Shown here one piece after another: positions 25,704 through 37,325 of a stretch of DNA of 64,000 nucleotides. The DNA is from Epiperipatus broadwayi (taxonomy: Eukaryota > Onychophora > Udeonychophora > Euonychophora > Peripatidae), in the NCBI GenBank assembly GCA_028023455.1, contig JAQFVV010000282.1, forward strand, positions 1,089,713 to 1,153,712. Reading direction: 5' to 3'. The notes under the pieces are model-generated. The model saw only the letters and a program-made list of their open reading frames with translations. It did not search any database and was not told the DNA's origin. Position 1 is the stretch's first letter. Every line of letters begins with the position of its first letter. The position numbers and the translations under genes were made by a program.

Positions 25704-28700
25704 TGGCAGATGTCACAGTTGACAGTTTGATAGAAGGTGCAGACATTAGTTTAAAGAATAGTATATTGGTGAAAGAGATTTAAAAAAGAAAAATGGCAGT
25801 TCCCACTTATCATTTGTGAGAATTAGATATCAGTAACTCTTCACTGAGGAATATATATTGTACTGGTCAAAACATGTTTATCCATCTAACATGAGCTGGA
25901 ACTCACAAAATGTACTTCAAACCCAGTCAAGCCTGAGATTTAGTTCAGGGACCAGTCTGAATTTGAATCCACTCTCTAGCCCCAGATCTAACACCTAATG
26001 AATAACATAATAGTGATGGCACATGAGAATTAATTTTAAATCTGGACCATTAGCAAAGCAGAGAAGACAATGAGACATCTATTAACTATGACTAAACTAA
26101 AATATATATAACCATGGCTGTACATTTGGAAGTGGAGAAAAGAGAAATTTGAACTACTCAGACAAGTTGGATAATAAAAATATAGTTTAATAAAATGACA
26201 AATTATTATACATTATGACTTAATTGTGTGCGTAAATGAGCAAGCGGTAGATGATTACATAATGTAATTCACGCTATTATTTCTCATATACTCTTTTATT
26301 AGCTAAATAAGAGATATACATTAACACACATCTTTGGTGGGTACAGTATTAAAATGCAAATTGATTATTAGAAAGAAGTTACATAAAATTGCTATTAATG
26401 CTTTGGATTACGGTTCTGAAACGTGGTGATTAACATTATTACTTCGGGAAGCATTCTGAGATTCATTATAGATATAATACAAACCATTTTCACACCATTA
26501 CGGTCATGAAAATAAATAAAATACATTTGATAACATATTTGATTATATGACAAAATACTGAATGAAAGTTCTTTTAATTAGCGCTGGTAAGAAGAACACT
26601 TTATTTTCCCCAAGGCATATACATACTCTTAAATACAGAAATAAATTACGATGGTGGGATTGTATAAGACTGAAATAAATTTAATTAATAAAACTAGAAG
26701 TAGTTGGCATTTATATATATTTTGAGCAGAGCACAATTTTAATATTAAAGCATTAAAACTGGGTCATGAAGCAAAAAAAATAATAATACGAAGAAGTTTG
26801 CGGTGCTGACATAATAGCCAAAAATAACAGGAAAAGTCGTGCTTCTGGATGAAAGACGAAGTGGATAGGCATGCCATGGACATCACTGACATGCAGGCCT
26901 TTTTGTATGAAGAAAGTGGATAGGCATGTGCCAGACTTAGGGAATCACAGCCAGAGGCCTTTTGATACGAAGAAAGTGGATAAGTATAGCATGTGCCAGA
27001 CTTAGGGATCACCACCAGAGGCCTTTTTATATAAAATAAATTGTTCTGGGAAGGTCAACTATTCTCAGAACAAGGCTTGAGAAATAAATCTATGGGTTCA
27101 AACTTGTCACAACCCCCAGATTAGAAGATTATAAGCACATAATATATATATGAAGATAGGCCAAATGTCAGTAATGCAGTAATGATAAATGTCACTAACA
27201 ACACTGAATAAGTTTTACTGCTTTAAAATGAATGCCCCTTATTTGAATGCCATAATTTAGACAAATAATACACTATGCAGTTATAATATATATAGACACA
27301 AGATTTTACTTAATAACTAAAACAGTAAAATATTACAATTTATCCCTCTTCCCTTTCTGATATTTAAAATAATTCAATCCCACCCTCATGGTTTTTATAG
27401 CAACTGGAATATTTAAATACAATATTTGAAATTTTAAGAGTATGGAAAATAAAAGAAGACTGGCAGTTATAGAAAATAATTAATGAGTCACTCTTTCAGA
27501 ATTTAATAAAAAAACATTTTAAAAGATTTCAAAGCGTTAATTAGCTTGAATGGTGGATTTACCCCATGTAGAATTACTTTATTCTATTCGGAGTTGAACA
27601 AATAATTTTATAATAAATCAACATAAAATGTTGATTCGTAAAAAAACAAACTGGCGAACATACATCATATAATATATTTTGAGAGAATGTTAAAAACCTT
27701 AATTAATGGAGATTTAATTGAAAGACAAAAAGGTTTTTAAAAATTAAGTTTGCCAGGTTGCTGGAAATTGGCATTTTAATAATAAACAAGCAGATATATA
27801 AGTCAAAGAATAAATACATATAAATAAATGACCGCACCAAAGTTAAGGAAACTTAAGAGCATATGAGAGAGAATTAAATTTATAGAAATCACTTAAAGGC
27901 AAATTACATATTAAAACAAAAACAAAGTTAAATAACACATTAGAAGAAATCTTGATAGATGAGTTAGGCTAAATTAAGTTTGAGGTGATGGCTTGAAAAG
28001 TTACCTTGCAATTTTAAAGTCCAATTTAGTACAGCACGTGCAAGGCAATTGAAATGCAAGTTCTTCAGTGGCAGCAAGCTTCTATTAGCATACTAAAGTT
28101 CTTAGGTCGGGCTTTTACTTCTCTCTTGGGCAACAGAATGGTATGGCCATGGAAGATGACCCAACAGGGCTGAGAAGGGTGGTGGACTTACTACTACATC
28201 ATTACAAGTGACGTGTAATATGTTTACAATACAGTTCTCTCAATAGTAGCTAATCTATCTCTCACTAGTAGCTGATCTCTTGGTGATTTAAAATATGGTC
28301 ATTTTATACTCTGCTCAGGTATTTCTGGAATGCTTTTAATTACTTAGTTTTAGCCTCAAAATCTAATCTCTGATCTAACAGAAATTTTACATTTCTTTGT
28401 TCATTGTTTTTGAAAGATGCAACATTAGATAACGTCCAAAAATAAATTCAAATCTATTTCCAGATTAGAAATAGATTTGACAAAAATGTTTACAACAAAA
28501 GAAAATCTTTAATCTTAATCCCATTTTAAGTAAAAACTTTAATTAAAAATACCTTCCCCAGATTAAAACAATAGTGTTTCCAACTCTTTAATTATTTTGG
28601 GGCAATTAACAATACATCTTCCATCTTGGATTTTATAAAATATAGAGTTTAATAGAAAAAAAATACTTTAAAAAGAAAAAGTTGTACAAATGACATATAA

Positions 28701-29229
28701 TAAAATATTTGTTAAAAAAATCAATATTTTTGTTAGTATTTTGCTCCTATATATATATTTCAGCCGCACCTATGTACTTTAATAAAAAGAATTAATAATT
28801 AATAATAAAAAAATTAATAATAAATATGTTATTGAAAGTTAAAATTTATAAATTTAGGCGTGCATCTCAAATATATACATAAAATATATATACACGACAA
28901 AAGGAGTGGGATGAGATATAAGGTTTAAACACAGGTTAGTAGATGGAATCATGAAGCACAATCTTAAGCTAAGATTGACTGCTTCAATATGTGGAGCACA
29001 TAGATCATTATGTGAGGCTCAATATGAGGTTGATAAGTTGAAAGTTCCAACACTTGTTTTTTGTGGTAATGATATTCTGCAAATTGCCAAATAATTATGT
29101 GAACCCAAGATTCCAATGTGCCTTACCCTGAATAAGTAGAAAATTTTACTATGTATTTTTAGCCAATGGTAATGAAGAGGATAGCTTGTTTGCATTTCCA
29201 AATGGGAAAACAACTACCAAGATTACAAT
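25704..29229 (+). other. Gypsy 5' internal region, filled with unidentified sequence
   Basis: Between the LTR and the first gag similarity. It holds a minisatellite at 26,836-27,035. A weak LINE-like patch on the plus strand near 26,400 translates ALDYGSETW, like the YGSETW motif of some LINE ORF2 proteins. A short perfect hairpin (CAAATCTATTT at 28,450 and its complement) lies around 28,450-28,480. I see nothing else. Confidence 0.4.
26836..27035. repeat. Minisatellite, about 60-64-base unit
   Basis: Three full units and one partial unit repeat AGGCCTTTT...GAAGAAAGTGGATA...GCATGTGCCAGACTTAGG. AGGCCT recurs at 26,895, 26,955 and 27,019. On the minus strand the repeat keeps an open frame with recurring YPLSSY, but nothing else suggests a gene. 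Confidence 0.75.
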
Positions 29230-29724
29230 CTGACCATATGCTCGATATTGTAAATGTATGAAAGATTTAGAGAACGTACTCCTGGATCAATTTTATATGA
29301 CATGTTGAACCACAATCTTAGGAAACGTTACTAAGTGAAGTGTGAATAGAACAGCTATCGCAAAATGTATAACTCATGAGCTAACAATGGTTAATGTGTC
29401 TGAAATTCAAACAGTAGCAAAGGAAGTAAATAATACCACAAGTGTATATAAAGCTAACATGGATGAATTACCTAAGAAATTCATAAATAAATCCATTTAA
29501 TAACATTTCCTAAGATTGTGGTCCAACATGTCACATAAAAATTGATACAGATGTACTATTGCTGCAGAATTGGGAGACACCCTAAAAGGGTGTGCAAATT
29601 TAAAGCAAAAATATGCTGCATTTGTGCATTAAAAGACATTTAGATCAATGTTTGTAGAAAAAATGATATACATAAGCAACACTCAGACTTTAAATCAGGG
29701 AAAGCAGAGCTTGTAGAAAATTAA
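29230..29724 (+). pseudogene. Gypsy gag remnant with zinc knuckle
   Basis: Translation around 29,255-29,450 gives an ERFRERT-like stretch and an AIAKCITHELTMVNVSEIQ-like helix, as in Gypsy Gag. From 29,560 the frame reads a CCHC-type knuckle pattern: CCRIGRHPKRVCKFKAK, then ICCICALK and one stop. Gag packages the element RNA. Part of it is duplicated in inverted orientation: 29,281-29,333 pairs with 29,500-29,552, nearly identical over about 50 bases around GACCACAATCTTAGGAAA. This points to a local inversion or template-switch event. Confidence 0.6.
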
Positions 29725-29789
29725 AGATAAAGTCAGTGGTTGACTCAAACAATAGTCAAATTAGTCAACATGGTAGGATGAGTAGGTTG

Positions 29790-30122
29790 GTGCCAATGTG
29801 GGCTTTGAGCATTCTATCATCAGATTTTCAATGAAATGGATGGCTGAAGAGTTGTGGGGTGGAGTGGTTTGAAGCCTTCCATTAAAGTATGAAGATTGCC
29901 TATCTTAATATAGACTGAGCATTGATTGTATATATGTGTGGAGATGATAATGTGGACCAACTAACGAGTGCTGTTTTAGCATGAAATATGTATATTGGCG
30001 ATTATTTATTTTTTCAACATGTGTTGATCAAGTGTGTCAGCAGTATGAGATAGCATGAGTAGTTGAGGGTCATGGGAAAGTCTGAGTTCAAATCCCCTAT
30101 ATATTTTATATTAAAGTGCAGG
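29790..30122 (+). repeat. S-family SINE-like copy S1 with degraded hammerhead
   Basis: Same order as S2 at 39,140: a GGCTTTGAGCATT...TTTTCAATGA leader, a hammerhead region (29,942-30,010), then a tRNA-like segment with A-box-like GATAGCATGAG and B-box GAGTTCAAATCC. The ribozyme core reads CTAACGA instead of CUGANGA; stem II (GTGCT/AGCAT) and GAAA remain. It sits between gag and protease of the Gypsy element, so it inserted after that element. Confidence 0.7.
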
Positions 30123-30172
30123 TATGAAAAAGCCTATACTGTAGAAAAAAAATTCATATAGTCAAATTATGT

Positions 30173-30395
30173 TGGTTGTAACTATTTGTAAAACAAAAGT
30201 CACTATGGAAGTCAATAGCAGTGCAGAATTATCAATTTTAATCACTAAAGGATTGGAATAGAATAAATGCTAAAAACAAGTAGAAAAGAAGTCAAAGGTG
30301 GTGGTCATGAATATAAATGGTAATAGAATACAGATATGTAAAAAAGTTTCTGTCCCAGTGAAGGTGAATTAGAAATGAAAAGTTTTACCTCTGTT
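30173..30395 (+). pseudogene. Gypsy protease remnant
   Basis: Reads KVTMEVNSSAELSILI then VVVMNINGNRIQICKKV, the retropepsin pattern. The catalytic D-T-G triad position reads N-S-S, so it would be inactive even without the stops. In the family this protease matures the Gag-Pol polyprotein. Confidence 0.55.
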
Positions 30396-30579
30396 TATTG
30401 TCAGAACTACAAATCTGTTCCTCAGCTGTCTAAACAAAAAATAGGTGTATTAAAATTGGTAGCACAACCTATAGTATATAAACCATGTGAAGTTCTTTAT
30501 GCTTTTAAATCAAAAGTTGAAGAGACAATAGGATATGTGATAAAAAAGATGTGTTATCACCTGTAGAAGACTTACCATA

Positions 30580-31660
30580 GCTACTCCAGTGGTCGTGATC
30601 ATTAAGCCAGATGAGACTTCATTTGTGGAGATTATAGGATTATGGTAAACAAATATATAAGTAAGAGCGCTTATCCCATACCAAGTGAACAAGAGGTGTG
30701 AGCATCTTTACAAAAAGCCTCATTCTTCATGAAGATAGATTTAAGTCCATGTTTCACCAAAATAACATTATGTACTCATGTCGGCTTGTTTAAATGCAAT
30801 AAACTGCCTTATAGGGTAAAATTGGCCCCTAACATTTTTGAGGTGTAAGTGGTCAGGTTACTGCAGGATGTAAACAAAGTAATTCCCTACTTAAATGATA
30901 GACTCATTTCTGCCCAATCTGAAGAAGAGTTGGAAAAGCATGCAATGGAAGTGTGCTCAAAGTTAAATCAAATTAGAGCAAGAGTAAATGTCAGGAAATG
31001 TATTTGTTCAAACCTAAAAGTTAAATTCTTGGGACATGTGATAAACAGAAATGTAAAAAATCCGGAGAAAGTGAGAGCTGTGAAAGAAGCCATTACTCCT
31101 AAAAATGTGAATGACTTACAAACTTTTCTTGGACTGTTAGATTTCTATGAAAATTTCTTACAGCATAAATTACACATATCAATACTGGTGTATGATTTAC
31201 GGAGTAAAGGGCAATGGTTGAAGTGGAATGAAGAGCAAAAAAAATGCATTTCAAAAGGAAAATGAACTCTTAGTACATTATAGAAGTGATCTGGAAGTAA
31301 TGATCACTACAGATGCTCCAGATTTCGGAATAGGGGAGGTTATCCACATCGGGATGGTGAAGATGAACATCTGATAGCATATCCTTCCAGAACCTTATCT
31401 TTGGCTGAATATTATAGTCAGCTAGATAAGGGACCCCTGGCTGTAAGTAATCAAGAAATTCCATCAATATTTATATATATGGACATAGTTTTACTGTATG
31501 ATGAATCATTGCCCATTGCATGGAATTTTTGGACAGAGTAAACAAATACCTGATTATGCAAGCCAGAGACTTTTGAGATGGATTAACATCTTATCTGTTT
31601 ATTATTATGAATTCCAGAAAAAGATAATGCACGTAGATGCATTATCATGTTTACCTGTGA
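30580..31660 (+). pseudogene. Gypsy reverse transcriptase / RNase H remnant
   Basis: Pieces in order: PVVVIIKPDETSF (fingers), KIDLSP (palm motif A), a PY-V-LAPNIFE-like patch, YLNDRLIS where Y-x-DD is expected, then a 138-codon frame (30,849-31,265) with VKFLGHVINRNV and LQTFLGLLDFYENF. RNase H follows (TTDAPDFGIGEV near 31,306), then GIFGQSKQIPDYASQRLLRW and MHVDALSCLP (31,520-31,660). The domain normally makes cDNA and degrades the RNA template. The second palm Asp pair is mutated (YLND) and there are several frame breaks. Confidence 0.8.
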
Positions 31661-32735
31661 AAGACAAAGATCAATGGAAGATTACAGCAGTAAATTTATT
31701 AGAAGCAATAAGGATTCTTGGAAATTTAAATAATGCTACATTCACTGAATGGATTAATAGAGACCCTAGATATATTAAGATGAAGACTTGGATCTGTGAA
31801 GAATGGCCAAAAGGTCAGCCAAGTTCTGTTACTATGACAATTTGGAATGCTAGTCAAAGTTTGTCTATTTATAATGGCTGTATGCTGATGATCGATCAAG
31901 TGCTCATGCCAATGGAAGGATGGAAACAAATATTAGTTATTACACAAAAGGTATCCAGGTGTTGTGCCAATGAATGTGCTTGCATAAATAAGTAGTGACA
32001 TTGAACAAATGATCAAAACCTGCCAAGATTGTCAATCTGTGACTAATTTACCAAAAAAGGCTTACATATCATAAATAGAGGACAAAAAAACATGGGAGCA
32101 TATCTATATAAATTATGCTGGACTTATAAATGGTTATTTAATATTGGTATTCATTGATTCATATAGTAAATGGGTCGAGTATAAACTCGTGAAAACTATA
32201 ATATCAAATGTTCCATAAAAAATTTACAAAAGTATTTGCAATCATGGACATCCTGAGATCTTACTATACAATAAAGGTACTGGATTTATTTCTGGAAATT
32301 TTGACTCTTATTTAACCTATAAAGACATTTATCATGTGCATATGCTAGCATATCACTCTGCCTCAAATGGACTTGTGGAAAAGGCAATCCAAAGATTGAA
32401 GTCAGCATTGAAAAAGATCAAAGTTACTAATATGGATGAAGCTTTGATCAAGATGATGTTTTATCAGCATTCTATTTCTGCAGAGTTGCTGTTTGGCAGA
32501 TTTTGTCAACTCATTTATTTAAACTTTTTCCAGTAAAAATGAAATCAGAAAAAAGGAATTTTAGCAAAGACAAGCATCATGCAAATTTTATGGAATTTAG
32601 AGTCAGCGAAACTATGTGGGTTCAAGATCTAATAAAAAAAAGTGGATACCTGGAATTATAGTTGATAAAGTTTCTGAAATCATATGAATAATAAAACTCA
32701 AGAATGGATTACCTGTCAGAAGACATATTAATCAT
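31660..32735 (+). pseudogene. Gypsy integrase remnant
   Basis: A CX2C zinc half-site (KTCQDCQSV, about 32,010-32,040) is followed by a core reading WEHIYINYAGLINGYLILVF then IDSYSKWVE, and NGLVEKAIQRLKSALK (32,364-32,414). The first two catalytic Asp positions appear as Asn (INYAG; LYNKGTGF); the Glu of NG-x-x-E is kept. Integrase would join cDNA to chromosomal DNA. Stop codons and the foldback element at 32,738 end the reading. Confidence 0.75.
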
Positions 32736-32737
32736 AA

Positions 32738-33823
32738 TAAATGTCATTTATCCATCACTTTGAACACTTTTTAGCAAAAACCTTTGATTATATCTATATG
32801 CATACATAATCTAACATTTTGACTATCCTGCAGTCTTCTTCAGAGCTATGATATAATGAACAACATAAAATAAAATAAATAACTATATAAATAATACCAT
32901 AAAAATGTAAACAATAAAATAATAAAAAAATAAAAAATAATAAAACAATAATATATATATAACAAAACATAATAAAACCGAAATAAATATCAAACCCAAA
33001 TAAAAGAATCCAGTTAATATAAAATAAAATATACAATACAAATATAAAATAAATCCAAATTATATATGTGTATTCCTGACTGCATACATATTCACGAATA
33101 ACTTAATTTAAATATATTATTTGTTTTTATTATTTTTTAATAATCTCCTAATTACCTCTATTTTCTACAAACTTAAACTTTAGTTTTATTAGCTCTATCT
33201 TAATAAAATACTTAATTTTATTTCTATATAATTCTCAGTTCAATCTTAATTCATTTATTAATAGTCTTTTTAATTTTTAAATCATATATCTATTATTTCA
33301 TTATTTATTCTTCTGTTACTAATAATATTTTATATTTATTTATTTTTTTAAAAATATCTAAAAACTATAAATATTGTAATCTTTTAACTTACCCACTTTA
33401 TGGTAATTTTTTTAAAATAAAGGTTGTTTTTTTTCAACTTCACATGATCACCATTTCTTATGCTTACACAAGCTGTTTACTCAAAGGCTAAACTCTTCAT
33501 ACAGTCCATAATTCCTTTATAAGTAATTTTCTCTTTATATATTTTCTCTATATACCTTTTTTAAGAACTATATTTATATCAATGTCATCCTAATCCCAGA
33601 ATTCCAATTATATTTTTGTTTTATTATTATTATTTTATTAACTTTAATATTTATATTTTATGATATTATTTTTATGGTTAAATATTTTATTTTATGTTGA
33701 TCATTATACCATAGCTCTGATAAAGATTACAGGACAGCTGAAATGTAAGATTATGTAGGCATATAGATACAATAAAAGGGTTTTACTAAAAAGTGTTCAA
33801 ACTGGTGGATAAATGACATTTAT
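32738..33823. mobile_element. Foldback element, about 130-bp inverted ends each with a hammerhead-like core
   Basis: The left end (32,738-32,870) and right end (33,690-33,823) are inverted copies, for example TAAATGTCATTTATCCA at the left start and its complement at the right end. The interior is A/T filler with a partial F1-like segment at about 33,437-33,510. Each arm carries the motif also seen at 1,675: minus strand CTGAAGA (32,837-32,843), GACTG-CAGGA-TAGTC hairpin, then AAAA; plus strand CTGATAA (33,717-33,723), hairpin remnant, GAAA (33,740-33,743). Both cores have a substitution at a catalytic position, so neither should cleave. It interrupts the Gypsy pol region downstream of integrase. 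Confidence 0.7.
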
Positions 33824-33989
33824 ATAAGATATTACAGCAAAATAAAGGAAGTGGTGAAGGTGGTAATATTTTAGACATATTAATCATTTACACCAGCTAG
33901 CTATTCTCTGATACATCAATTGAGATTGATAATAGACCTGTATCAGCTAAATGTTAGTGGGAATTGTTGATAAATTATGAACTTTAAAA

Positions 33990-34207
33990 TCTGCCCTCTA
34001 GTGAGCAGAATGATATATTGCCTATTGAGTGAGATACAAGAAATGAAACTGAACTGGATCAGGATGCAAATGAGTTGGGTCAAGATGAACAGTTATTAGG
34101 ATCCAGAAAATCAGTTGATGTAAACACTGATACTCCTACTCCGTGATTTCAAAGAAATCTGAAAAGAGTGGTCAGATTTAGAGATTATTTTCTAGAGTGA
34201 GGGGAGG
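33990..34207 (+). pseudogene. Gypsy Pol C-terminal tail and polypurine tract
   Basis: A translation such as ELDQDANELGQDEQLL followed by RNLKRVVRFRDYF fits the charged tail of Gypsy Pol proteins, which often end in an R-R-S-x-R-x-R-x-P-like stretch. The purine run AGTGAGGGGAGG (about 34,196-34,207) immediately precedes the TGTACT start of the 3' LTR and is the likely plus-strand primer site. Confidence 0.6.
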
Positions 34208-37200
34208 TGTACTCAGTGATGAAAATATTTATATTGTGTAAATAAAGTTTTAATTAAATTCTGCATGTTGCATTAATAGTATTGTTTCATCCCCTCCCCA
34301 GAAGTTACTCTAGAAAAAACATAAATGAACTGTCAAATAAATTATGTAAATTATCATAGTTTATATAAACTGTTTGATATTCTTGAGGCACAGTCAGTCA
34401 AGCACATTTTAATGGATTTGGTACCAAAGTTGTAAGCTATAATACGCAGTTAAAAGCTGTCAGCCAACAGTGAAGAGGAAAATGGTTACCAAACATAAAC
34501 TGTATTCAAAAAAGGAAAATACTTACGGTTAAATGAAGTTGGTATTCAATAAGGTATTTACTGTTAAAGCTCAAGTGGATATTTGTTTTGTATAGACTTT
34601 TATTTAGACAAGTATGAAACTCTTTAAAATTAAATGAACTGTGAAATATTATTTCACAATACATTTAATAATTACATATTGTAACAGTCAAAACACATGT
34701 ATCTCGTTAACATATTGCAGAATTCGACCACCACACAGAACAGCAGCACCATCGAGTAGCGAAGCCACCGGTAATACTGAGTTCGAACATAGTTTATCAG
34801 TTCCACAATACAATCTACGGAATAATGCCTCTGATGCGACATAAGTAAACACTTCTTTAGGCACGGTGGTCAGGGAGATGCACGAGATTCATGGGTTTTG
34901 TTTCCGAGTTGGCCAACAATCAAACGAATATTAATTAACATATATAATCGAGGAAATGTCTATAATGGGCATCGAATAAATGAAAACTTAACTACAGACG
35001 TATATTTAAAATTATTTATTTACATATTTAATAAAAGAAAACATTATTAATGTTATTAATCATATTTTAAATTCAAAGTCTCAACAGCTAATTGGTAATA
35101 TTATATATATATAAAAGTACATTTATTTATCTGGAACATTTATTTATATGAAGGCGTAATCTAGCTACCTAGGGTTCTCAAGTGAGTATTTCTAATGCGT
35201 GCTGTAAGGAATTTATACTTTGCACTGCAAGAGTCATCAGTAACGGCGGACATACATTTATTTAATAAAATATTTATTTTACGACAAAGGGCAAACATTT
35301 ATTTGAGAGTATATGACGAAGATAATGCCGAGGCGGAGTGATAGAGAGAATAATAAACTAAATAAAAGAACACGTGGTACGCTTTAGAAGGGCGATGTAA
35401 AATGGCAGCGCTGAAACTGCAATGCCGTGAATAAGTTATAAGAGTTTCGGGTTTGTCTCTGCCGCGACCCGAAGAGGTAAGGTGTCACATGAGCATAACC
35501 AGGGACAAGCGGTCCATGTCACAATTTGCCAGCTGGCTGCGTGATGGTCGTCAAGCCCTACGGGAACATTATCATGTCCACTTGTGTAGGACGACTGGGG
35601 TTAATTCAACCCTAGAGAATCCGGAGTATTCACGGCATGGAATGAGCCATCGGGGCTTCAAAACGTAACACATGTGTAATATCGAAAAGATTGTGGTAAT
35701 ATTCAACTAGATTTCAAACTCGGCCCGACATTATCAACGTTGACTGAAAGAAAATTGGTGACTCTCAAAGAAATGAAATTTACATGATTATTCATTAACA
35801 TTTAATAATAAAAAAATATCTAAAAAGGGGATTATTACAGCGAGTATGCCAGCTATTACGGAGTAGTAGACCCTGCATTACAATAACTGATTCTTTGAAT
35901 GCGTGTCGATTTATATGAAATTTAAGTTATTTATAAAAGCAATATTAATGACAATTCGACACACATTCACTGTTCAAGCGATTATGGATTTAGCTTGAAA
36001 ACTAAGACGATTATGAGAAGGTAATATTTCAATGATAATTATAAATAAAATGTAGATTTGAGAAATACACACCTAAGAAGGGTAGAGGGGAGAGGTAAGC
36101 TAGATTATGCGAGAAATTTACATATTACATTAATTCTCAAATTTTAGTTTCACAAATTTACAATTTTAACAGTTAGGAGTTATACAAATAATAGGAGATG
36201 AGCTATAGCTTATTATTACTAGAGTACTCTATAATTTGGAATACACAAACACAGGTACCTGTTTTATAAGATGTTTTCGTCCATTGGTTTAATATCAGAT
36301 TGTTCGTAATTAGAAGTTTTCTTTCTTGTCCTGGGCATGTTGTTTTATTGATTGTTAACAGCAGTGGCTTTCTTGTTTATTTCAGGCAGCAGATCATTTT
36401 GGTGTTTTTACGATGGGCAAGGTGAAGCTCGGCATATGGTGGGCCATCTCCTGGTGGAGAATAATTTCGGTGCTTACTCGGTCATACCTTGCAGTATTAA
36501 TTTATTTAAGATATTTTAGACGCTCCACTCGAGAGCAAAGCTAGAATTCAAGTGCAAGTCTCCAGCAAGTCCAAGATGGCCTCCTTTTTCTTATCTTGAT
36601 CTTTTAATTTTTCTGTTGAGATATTTTTAGGTTTTATTTATCTTGCCCTCAGGATAATCAATGCTCTGCTGGTTTTAATTAGAAAGAAATTTGCTGTGCT
36701 ATTGTTTGTTTTTCTTTACATTCGTTAATTACATTCTTTTGGAATTTTGCTATAATTAATTTATTATCTATCACTGACCGATGCTTTTAAATTTTCAAAG
36801 ACAAAAGGGAATAAAATTATTTTAACTTTAATTAATTAATGCATCAGATTTTGTTAGAATTATTATTTAACGAAATTTAAACTAAACAACAAATACGAAC
36901 TTTATAAAATTCAAAATAAATGATTATGATTACACAAAATTTATTTAACTAAAAAGGAATCTAAATTATATTATTTTATCCATATTTATTGCCTTTAATT
37001 TGAGATCGAAATGTGTGCGTGTTTATGTTGAATTCTACATATATTTATACATTTTTAATATTGTTACACACACAATTCGATACCAAAAAGTTTAAATTTG
37101 GGTGGGATAGACCGGTCAGTGAGAGACGACAGAAAAAGGTGAAACTTGAGATTCGAATACGAATCTCACTGTTTCAATATGAACACCTGATTTTAAAGGG

Positions 37201-37320
37201 AGAATTAATTTCTTAATAATATAAGCAAACAGAAATAAATTTGCCAAGATATTATCAAACTTATGTGTGTGTCATTTTATTGTTGCCTTCCACGGCTGAA
37301 TTCATCTCCCCATGAACACA
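34208..37320 (+). repeat. Gypsy 3' LTR, split by a 2.5-kb insertion
   Basis: 34,208-34,680 matches the first two thirds of the 5' LTR. The match resumes at about 37,199 (GGAGAATTAA, then GCAAACAGAAATAAATTTGCC) and ends near 37,318. The two LTRs differ by many substitutions and small indels, which indicates an old insertion. Confidence 0.8.
34680..37197. mobile_element. Unidentified insertion inside the Gypsy 3' LTR
   Basis: This sequence has no counterpart in the 5' LTR. It begins TGTAACA (34,680) and contains TGTTACA at 37,062-37,068, the inverted ends expected of another LTR or LTR element, but about 130 extra bases follow before the host LTR resumes. It is richer in G+C than its surroundings, notably at 34,720-34,850, 35,330-35,660 and 36,400-36,600. 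A 71-codon frame at 35,453-35,668 and a 67-codon frame ending at 34,844 (…PQYNLRN…) match no family I know. A solo LTR or a non-autonomous element is possible. Confidence 0.5.
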
Positions 37321-37325
37321 GTAGT

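Larger units (their letters stand above)
25027..37320 (+). mobile_element. Dead Gypsy (K02A2.6-like) LTR retrotransposon with nested insertions
   Basis: Paired LTRs at 25,027 and 34,208 enclose gag zinc-knuckle, protease, reverse transcriptase, RNase H, integrase and tail relics in that order, the normal Ty3/Gypsy layout. Stops and frameshifts are throughout and several catalytic residues are changed (separate entries). Later insertions: a hammerhead-bearing SINE at 29.8-30.1 kb, a foldback element at 32.7-33.8 kb, and about 2.5 kb inside the 3' LTR. The gap from the 5' LTR to gag (about 3.5 kb) is far too long for this family, so it must contain further insertions. Confidence 0.85.

Noticed and set aside
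34641-34844. Frame with PQYNLRN considered as the C-terminus of a second Gypsy Pol
   Set aside because: It crosses the boundary between the host LTR and the insertion and has no other Pol similarity.
35453-35668. 71-codon frame in GC-richer DNA
   Set aside because: No domain, no start context, inside an LTR-like insertion; composition alone explains it.
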